A DNA stretch of 10,499 bases from Cyclobacteriaceae bacterium (lineage in GTDB: Bacteria; Bacteroidota; Bacteroidia; Cytophagales; Cyclobacteriaceae): assembly GCA_025363495.1 (NCBI GenBank), contig JANYDR010000130.1:1-10499 (forward strand). Direction: 5' to 3'. The notes beneath the pieces were generated by a model. It ran no database searches. It had not been told where the DNA came from and saw only the letters and a list, made by a program, of their open reading frames with translations. Position 1 is the stretch's first letter, and every line of letters starts with the position of its first letter. This document shows, piece by piece, positions 6,621 through 10,499 of the stretch. Both the position numbers and the translations under genes were made by a program.

Positions 6621-7973
6621 TCAAGCTGCTACCTCCATCTTCTGGTTCGTAGGTCCTGAGACAGTACCCGTTAATTCAGTCTGTAACGTCTCTGAATGTT
6701 GGCTAAGGTCAAGCCCCAATCTCTCTTCATCAGGTGAAACTCTCAAGCGGGTCATAAGACCAGTGATCTTAAAAATGATAAACGAACCAATAAATGTAAA
6801 TGCTCCTACAATAAACAGTGCATAAATATGATACTTGAATGTCTGAAACTCACCATAAACCAGGCCCACATCCTTTGCGAAAACTCCTGTTAGGATCATA
6901 CCAACGATACCACCCACACCGTGGCAAGGAAATACATCGAGTGTATCATCCAATGATGTGCGTTGTTTATAATATACAGCAAGGTTGCTGATAATCGCTG
7001 CGGCAAATCCAATAAAAATACTCTGACCCAAATTAACAAAGCCGGCAGCGGGCGTGATGGCAACCAATCCCACCACGGCACCAATGCATGCTCCCATGGC
7101 AGAAATCTTTCTTCCGACTAGCGCATCAAATAATACCCACGTCATCATAGCCGATGCGGAAGCAAAGCATGTTGTGGCAAATGCCTGGACAGCCTGCCCA
7201 TTGGCCGCCAATGCAGAACCCGCATTGAATCCAAACCAACCAAACCAAAGCATACCAGTTCCAAGAATTATAAAAGGAATATTAGCCGGCTGATGATTGT
7301 TGTGTTGTCTTTTTCCAAGAATGAAAGCACCTGCCAATGCTGCGAATCCTGCAGACATATGCACTACTGTTCCACCTGCAAAATCCAACACTCCCCACTG
7401 ACGAAGAAATCCATCAGGATGCCACGTCCAATGTGCCAGCGGGCAATAAATCAATAATGAGAACAAGCACATGAAAATAAGATAGGAAGTGAACTTCACG
7501 CGTTCCGCAAAACTTCCCGTGATTAATGCTGGTGTAATGATGGCAAACTTCAGTTGAAATAATGCGAAGAGTAAAAAGGGAAATGTTGGTGCAAAAGCTG
7601 GATTAGGACTTAATCCTACATTTCTAAAAGCAAAATAAGTTGTGGGATTTCCAATCAACCCATGCCAGCTTTCGCCGAAAGCAAGGCTAAATCCTACGAG
7701 GTACCATAACAGGCTTATTACACCAAGAGCTATAAAGCTTTGAAGCATTGTTGAAATCACATTCTTTACACTCACCATGCCTCCATAAAAAAATGAAAGG
7801 CCAGGGGTCATGAAAAGTACAAAGGCCGTTGCCACTATCATCCAGGCCGTATCTGCCTTATCAATTGAATCAACGGCAGCGGTTTCAGGATTTCCTCCCG
7901 TAAATAATACAAGCAGTTGCAAGGCTGCTAATACTACAAAAATTATAATCCATCGGGTCTTGGGTCTGCTCAT
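6621..7973 (-). CDS. amt: Ammonium transporter (Amt/MEP/Rh family)
   Basis: A 450-residue inner-membrane channel/transporter for ammonium. A first hydrophobic segment (9-25) may be a cleaved signal peptide or an extra helix. The conserved core then begins with DTAWMIVATAFVLFMTPGLSFFYGG (41-65). Key AmtB positions are present: F139 and F143 (phenylalanine gate, FQLKFAIITPAL), W184 (recruitment site), D197 in LDFAGG, and the pore twin histidines H205 (TVVHMSAG) and H351 (CHGVGGIVG). The cytoplasmic tail has the usual RVSPDEERLGLDLSQHSE. No GlnK/PII gene adjoins it, unlike in many bacteria. The 114-bp stretch directly upstream contains a small dyad, GGTTA-aaaaa-TAACC (8015-8029), but no recognisable promoter, so nitrogen control cannot be shown. 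Length and motifs are normal and the gene looks intact. Confidence 0.96.
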   Translation of the reverse strand: MSRPKTRWIIIFVVLAALQLLVLFTGGNPETAAVDSIDKADTAWMIVATAFVLFMTPGLSFFYGGMVSVKNVISTMLQSFIALGVISLLWYLVGFSLAFGESWHGLIGNPTTYFAFRNVGLSPNPAFAPTFPFLLFALFQLKFAIITPALITGSFAERVKFTSYLIFMCLFSLLIYCPLAHWTWHPDGFLRQWGVLDFAGGTVVHMSAGFAALAGAFILGKRQHNNHQPANIPFIILGTGMLWFGWFGFNAGSALAANGQAVQAFATTCFASASAMMTWVLFDALVGRKISAMGACIGAVVGLVAITPAAGFVNLGQSIFIGFAAAIISNLAVYYKQRTSLDDTLDVFPCHGVGGIVGMILTGVFAKDVGLVYGEFQTFKYHIYALFIVGAFTFIGSFIIFKITGLMTRLRVSPDEERLGLDLSQHSETLQTELTGTVSGPTNQKMEVAA

Positions 7974-8090
7974 AGCCGTTCAAGAGAAATATTTGCATGA
8001 ATTTCGGCACAATAGGTTAAAAAATAACCCTGTTTGAGGAAAATTTTATCGAATTCGTTTGAAGTGGCTAAAATAGGGTCTTAACAATAA

Positions 8091-8172
8091 CCACGAAGAC
8101 GCAATGACACAAAGAAGACACTAAAACCTGGCCATATCATTGTGCCTTCTCTGAGTCTTCGTGATTTCGTGG
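8091..8172. repeat. 'cacgaagac' inverted repeat, possible GNAT-gene terminator
   Basis: CACGAAGAC (8092-8100) is matched perfectly by GTCTTCGTG (8155-8163). A second shifted pairing is CCACGAA (8091-8097) with TTCGTGG (8166-8172), and a short inner pair is AGAAG (8114-8118) with CTTCT (8146-8150). The unit reads as a degenerate long hairpin. It begins 12 bp past the stop of the minus-strand GNAT gene and lies upstream of amt. The words belong to the dispersed 'accacgaagacacaaag' type of intergenic repeat. A terminator role is inferred from position only. Confidence 0.6.
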
Positions 8173-8184
8173 CCAAATCGGCTA

Positions 8185-8697
8185 TTAAAGCTTTAGTTTC
8201 ATCAGCCAATCATTTTGCGGATCAGGGCCCATCCAAAAAGTGTGATTTGAAAAATACTCAAAGCCGATTTTCTTATAAAATTCCTGTGCCTTGAAGTTGC
8301 GTTCCCATACTCCAAGCCAGAGCCACTCAAATTTTTTATCCCTGGAATGATCAATGGCTTTTTGCATGAGCTGAAAGCCTATTTTCTTTCCCTGAAAATT
8401 CTTTGTCACATATAATCGTTGTAATTCAATGGCATTCTTTCCAAGGTGTTCCTCTGCTTCGTTGGTAACCCGCAATCTTAAAAAACCAGCTGCCTCTCTT
8501 TCTTCCCACGCTATGTAATAGATGGATTTAGGCTCATAAAACTCGCGTTCAAATTTTATGGGCTCGTATGCTTCCTGAAGATAAGCCTCCATATCCTCAG
8601 GCTTATTATCTGCACCAAATGTATCAACCTGAGTTTCGATGGAAATACGGCGCAAGGTTGGAATATCTACAGGAACGGCGGGTATAATCTCAATCAT
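8185..8697 (-). CDS. GNAT-family N-acetyltransferase, PaiA-like
   Basis: A 170-residue cytoplasmic enzyme expected to transfer acetyl from acetyl-CoA to an amine. The N-terminal part (IPAVPVDIPTLRRISIETQVDTFG) and YIAWEEREAAGFLRL form the first strands of the GNAT fold. The acetyl-CoA site is ELQRLYVTKNFQGKKIGFQLMQKA at about 91-114, with the Q/R-x-x-G-x-G/A loop as QGKKIG. LGVWERNFKAQEFYKKIGFEYF (128-149) is the usual final half of the fold. The combination DTFG...ED, LGVWE-N and the terminal 'hTFWMGPDPQNDW' resembles the PaiA/spermidine acetyltransferase branch, so a polyamine is a possible substrate; this is inference. ATG at 8697 is the only good start. It is flanked on both sides by repeats, so it is probably a single-gene unit. 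Confidence 0.9.
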   Translation of the reverse strand: MIEIIPAVPVDIPTLRRISIETQVDTFGADNKPEDMEAYLQEAYEPIKFEREFYEPKSIYYIAWEEREAAGFLRLRVTNEAEEHLGKNAIELQRLYVTKNFQGKKIGFQLMQKAIDHSRDKKFEWLWLGVWERNFKAQEFYKKIGFEYFSNHTFWMGPDPQNDWLMKLKL

Positions 8698-8797
8698 AGT
8701 CTAAGAATTCATCCTTTGCTAAGGATTCCAATATCCGTTACCGTAAAAACTATATTTTATAACTTATTGCTATACCTTATTTCTACCCAATGCATTT

Positions 8798-8878
8798 AAC
8801 CGCAGAGAGCGCTAAGTGAACTCGCAAAGGGCGCTGAGCTTTTTTTTGCCGTAAGAACGCCGAGGCTGCCTGCGGCAG
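8798..8878. repeat. 'gcgctaag / gcaaagg' repeat with CTGCC-GGCAG hairpin
   Basis: The left part (aaccgcagagagcgctaagtg, then cgcaaagggcgctgagc) repeats the word AGCGCT/GCGCT (8808-8813 and 8831-8835) around a 'cgcaaag' core, followed by T8 at 8840-8847. The right part is a compact hairpin, CTGCC-tgc-GGCAG (8866-8878), beginning 10 bp beyond the stop codon of the minus-strand DUF3078 gene. The wording is that of dispersed intergenic repeats seen at the other gene borders here. The hairpin may end DUF3078 transcription, but no T-run follows it on the minus strand. Confidence 0.5.
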
Positions 8879-8888
8879 TTGTAAAGTA

Positions 8889-9824
8889 TCATTTTTTCTC
8901 CTCAAAATTCTGGAACGTGTAAAGTACTCCCAGTGACAGTGCCTGACTGTACTGAGCGCTGGCGTCCTGATCGTAATCGTAAAGGAAAATACCTCCGATA
9001 CTCACGTTAATGTATTTATTGACTTTGGCTACGAGGTTAAGATCTACACGATGGTCAACTTTCTTAGCCTCCAGTGTTTGATAGTTGGCAAACATAACAT
9101 AGCGCCATTTTAGATTGATGTTCTTGGCAATGTCTTTATTAAACTCGGCCAGCATCTGAAAAGCATACCACTCAAAACGTGTGGAGTGACCTACTTCGAC
9201 ACCGTATGGTTTAATTGAATCGACCGCCGCATAACGTCCGTCATTTTTGCCAAGGATTGTAACACGGGGAGCCAATGGAGAGAACCGCACTTTGAAGTAA
9301 TCTGTTGGATGATATTCAGCACCGACTGTAGCCGTAATGAATGTGGGTGCAAACGCATCTGAAACTAACAATCCCTGTTCTACACCGGCAGCATCTTTCA
9401 CATATTTATAGCCTTGCGCAAATTGAGATACCATGTTTGCGGCAACGAACAAATCCCAATCCCTGCTTGTTGCGTGACCGTATTTCGTATCCAGGAATAT
9501 GCGGTCGACGGTCTTGCGATAACCCTGCCCACCATTATTGACCATTCCATACAATAAGTCTATCTCATTGTCCCAGGAAGCTTTATCTTTTTTATAGTTG
9601 GCTTTAAAATTTAAAAGGGCATTGAATCCAAATGAATTAACACCCCCCGCCTTCCAGTTAGACGAGAAAGCTGCCTGATTAAGATTGAGGCCTGCTCTGA
9701 ATGCCTTCTTCCAATTTGACGTGGAGTCAACTTTAACAACCTGAGAAAATGACTCCGTTGCTGAGGCCGATGAAAGGAGCACAGCAATAGCTAACGAATA
9801 GACTAATCGTGAATTTATTTTCAT
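8889..9824 (-). CDS. DUF3078 family exported, probable outer-membrane beta-barrel protein
   Basis: A 311-residue protein. ATG 9824-9822 is chosen over an in-frame TTG at 9854 because a promoter -7 box occupies 9844-9851 and would put that TTG outside the transcript. Residues 1-28 are a signal peptide (MKINSRLVYSLAIAVLLSSASATESFSQ). The mature part opens with WKKAFRAGLNLNQAAFSSNWKAGGVNSFG, the N-terminal signature I associate with DUF3078. It continues with alternating hydrophobic/aromatic strands (FNALLNFKANY, FKVRFSPLAPRVTIL, IKPYGVEVGHSTRF) and ends in a beta strand with aromatic residues (ALSLGVLYTFQNF), typical of outer-membrane barrels. The function of the family is unknown; it is largely confined to Bacteroidota. 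It follows the receiver-domain gene by 45 bp but has its own promoter, so regulation may be separate. Confidence 0.85.
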   Translation of the reverse strand: MKINSRLVYSLAIAVLLSSASATESFSQVVKVDSTSNWKKAFRAGLNLNQAAFSSNWKAGGVNSFGFNALLNFKANYKKDKASWDNEIDLLYGMVNNGGQGYRKTVDRIFLDTKYGHATSRDWDLFVAANMVSQFAQGYKYVKDAAGVEQGLLVSDAFAPTFITATVGAEYHPTDYFKVRFSPLAPRVTILGKNDGRYAAVDSIKPYGVEVGHSTRFEWYAFQMLAEFNKDIAKNINLKWRYVMFANYQTLEAKKVDHRVDLNLVAKVNKYINVSIGGIFLYDYDQDASAQYSQALSLGVLYTFQNFEEKK

Positions 9825-9843
9825 TGAAAAAAGGTTTCTGCAG

Positions 9844-9873
9844 CAAAAATACAAACCCCGTTACCCTAATCAA
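9844..9873 (-). promoter_or_regulatory. Bacteroidota-type promoter for the DUF3078 gene
   Basis: On the minus strand, TTG (9873-9871) is followed by 19 bp and then TATTTTTG (9851-9844), an exact match to the TAnnTTTG -7 box with a proper -33 TTG. Transcription would begin a few bases further on, leaving a leader of roughly 10-15 nt before the ATG at 9824. The -33 element overlaps the TGA stop of the upstream response regulator gene (9872-9870). Confidence 0.7.
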
Positions 9874-10289
9874 ATATTGTTCAATTTGATTTCGTCCAGG
9901 GCTAACTCGGTAAGTGGCTTGGTAATGAATTTAATCACGTAATTGTTGTTGACGATTCTGTCAATGTCACGTTTGTTATCGGAGCTTGATAAAATAATGA
10001 CTTTGCATTTGGTACGCACTACTTCTTTGAATTTCTCAAATTCATACAAGAAAACAAAGCCGTCTACTACAGGCATGTTGATATCAAGGAATATAATATT
10101 TGGAAGATTTTCTGGAATATTTTGATTCTCAGTAAGGTAATCTAATGCACTTTTCCCGGAATTTTTTACCTCGACGCGCTTAGCGAATTTAGTAATTTCA
10201 ACTATTCTTTTGCTTATAAAATTATCGGTGTCGTTATCATCCACCAACATCACCAGGTCAATTGTCCTCACAGCTGCGTCCATCTTCAT
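9870..10289 (-). CDS. Stand-alone receiver-domain response regulator (CheY-like)
   Basis: A 139-residue protein consisting of one receiver domain and no output domain. It has the acidic pair D17-D18 (MLVDDNDTDN), the phosphoacceptor D69 in IIFLDINMPVVDG, the switch serine in VIILSSSD (S101/S102) and the conserved K124 in FITKPL. All the residues needed for phosphorylation are therefore present. The 'VDDNDTDNFI' start and the 'KPLTELAL' end are typical of the many single-domain regulators of Bacteroidota, which act by protein-protein contact within phosphorelays. No histidine kinase lies in the window, so its partner is unknown. ATG 10289 is preferred; a second ATG two codons later (10283) is equally possible. 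A strong promoter match lies 36 bp upstream. The 3' end carries the -33 box of the next gene. Confidence 0.92.
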   Translation of the reverse strand: MKMDAAVRTIDLVMLVDDNDTDNFISKRIVEITKFAKRVEVKNSGKSALDYLTENQNIPENLPNIIFLDINMPVVDGFVFLYEFEKFKEVVRTKCKVIILSSSDNKRDIDRIVNNNYVIKFITKPLTELALDEIKLNNI

Positions 10290-10325
10290 TAGTTAAATCT
10301 TTCTACCTCAATATATTGAATGTCG

Positions 10326-10353
10326 CAAAATTATCTTTTTTATTCAGAAACAA
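10326..10353 (-). promoter_or_regulatory. Bacteroidota-type promoter for the response regulator gene
   Basis: On the minus strand, TTG (10353-10351), 17 bp, then TAATTTTG (10333-10326) matches the -33 TTG / -7 TAnnTTTG pattern. The -7 box ends 36 bp before the ATG at 10289, giving a leader of about 25-30 nt. The surrounding 127 bp to the end of the LysM gene is very AT-rich and holds nothing else clear. Confidence 0.65.
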
Positions 10354-10416
10354 AACCTAATAAAAAAATAATAGAAATATTGAAGTAAGGTATTGAGCTA
10401 AAATGTCAGAAAAACC

Positions 10417-10499
10417 CTACCGGGAACGCACTTTTAGCTTTTCACCAACAGAAAGCGTGAAATCTTTCTTTTCATTCCACTCCATCAATTCCTTAATAG
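10417..10499 (-). CDS. C-terminal end of a LysM-domain protein (5' truncated)
   Basis: A minus-strand frame enters from the right edge and ends at TAG 10419-10417. The visible residues IKELMEWNEKKD then FTLSVGEKLKVRSR match the second half of a LysM peptidoglycan-binding module: the 'ikeLm.wN' helix, then the 'L.vGekLkV' final strand. The module sits at the extreme C-terminus, as in many murein hydrolases, MltD-like transglycosylases and other cell-wall proteins. The rest lies outside the window, so the enzyme type cannot be given. It is on the same strand as, and 127 bp upstream of, the response regulator gene, which has its own promoter. Confidence 0.7.
   Translation of the reverse strand, partial: IKELMEWNEKKDFTLSVGEKLKVRSR

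Noticed and set aside
10396..10439. AGCTAAAA / TTTTAGCT 8-bp inverted repeat around the LysM-gene stop codon
   Set aside because: The arms are AT-rich and 28 bp apart, there is no U-tract, and one arm lies inside coding sequence; chance is likely.

Overview
The window looks like chromosomal DNA from a member of the Bacteroidota, probably the Cytophagia. The clues are an AT-leaning composition, two promoters of the Bacteroidota type (TTG, 17-19 bp, TAnnTTTG), mostly A-rich leaders without a clear Shine-Dalgarno sequence, a DUF3078 outer-membrane-type protein, and intergenic repeats built from 'cgcaaag' and 'cacgaag' words. Nothing indicates a phage, plasmid, IS element or CRISPR array.

Left part (1-3946). 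The last 51 codons of a plus-strand gene, resembling the tail of a glutamate-cysteine ligase (GCS2) family protein, end at 158. They converge, over a weak hairpin, on a minus-strand DoxX-like membrane protein gene. That frame runs from an ATG at 1271 to a TAA at 222 but is broken by two in-frame TAG codons, at codons 6 and 316. The longest uninterrupted piece is 324-1226. Directly upstream on the same strand is a secreted GH95 alpha-L-fucosidase-type glycosidase.

Middle (3947-6520). A sugar-transporter-like MFS protein is transcribed divergently from the GH95 gene across 161 bp. The two may form a small glycan-use unit (secreted glycosidase plus sugar porter), with no SusC/SusD pair visible. 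A 342-bp gap follows. It holds a 188-bp palindromic, MITE-like element with perfect 17-bp terminal inverted repeats, and next to it an imperfect direct repeat. Then comes a membrane-anchored protein with three helix-hairpin-helix units, ComEA-like.

Right part (6521-10499), all minus strand. In transcription order from the right edge: the C-terminus of a LysM protein, a stand-alone receiver-domain response regulator with a good promoter, a DUF3078 exported protein with its own promoter embedded in the end of the regulator gene, a PaiA-like GNAT acetyltransferase, and an Amt ammonium transporter. Degenerate inverted repeats of the 'cacgaag/cgcaaag' kind lie at the 3' side of the GNAT, DUF3078, ComEA-like and MFS genes.

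Most genes are ordinary housekeeping or accessory functions. The observations most worth following are the doubly amber-interrupted DoxX-like gene and the structured intergenic repeats.
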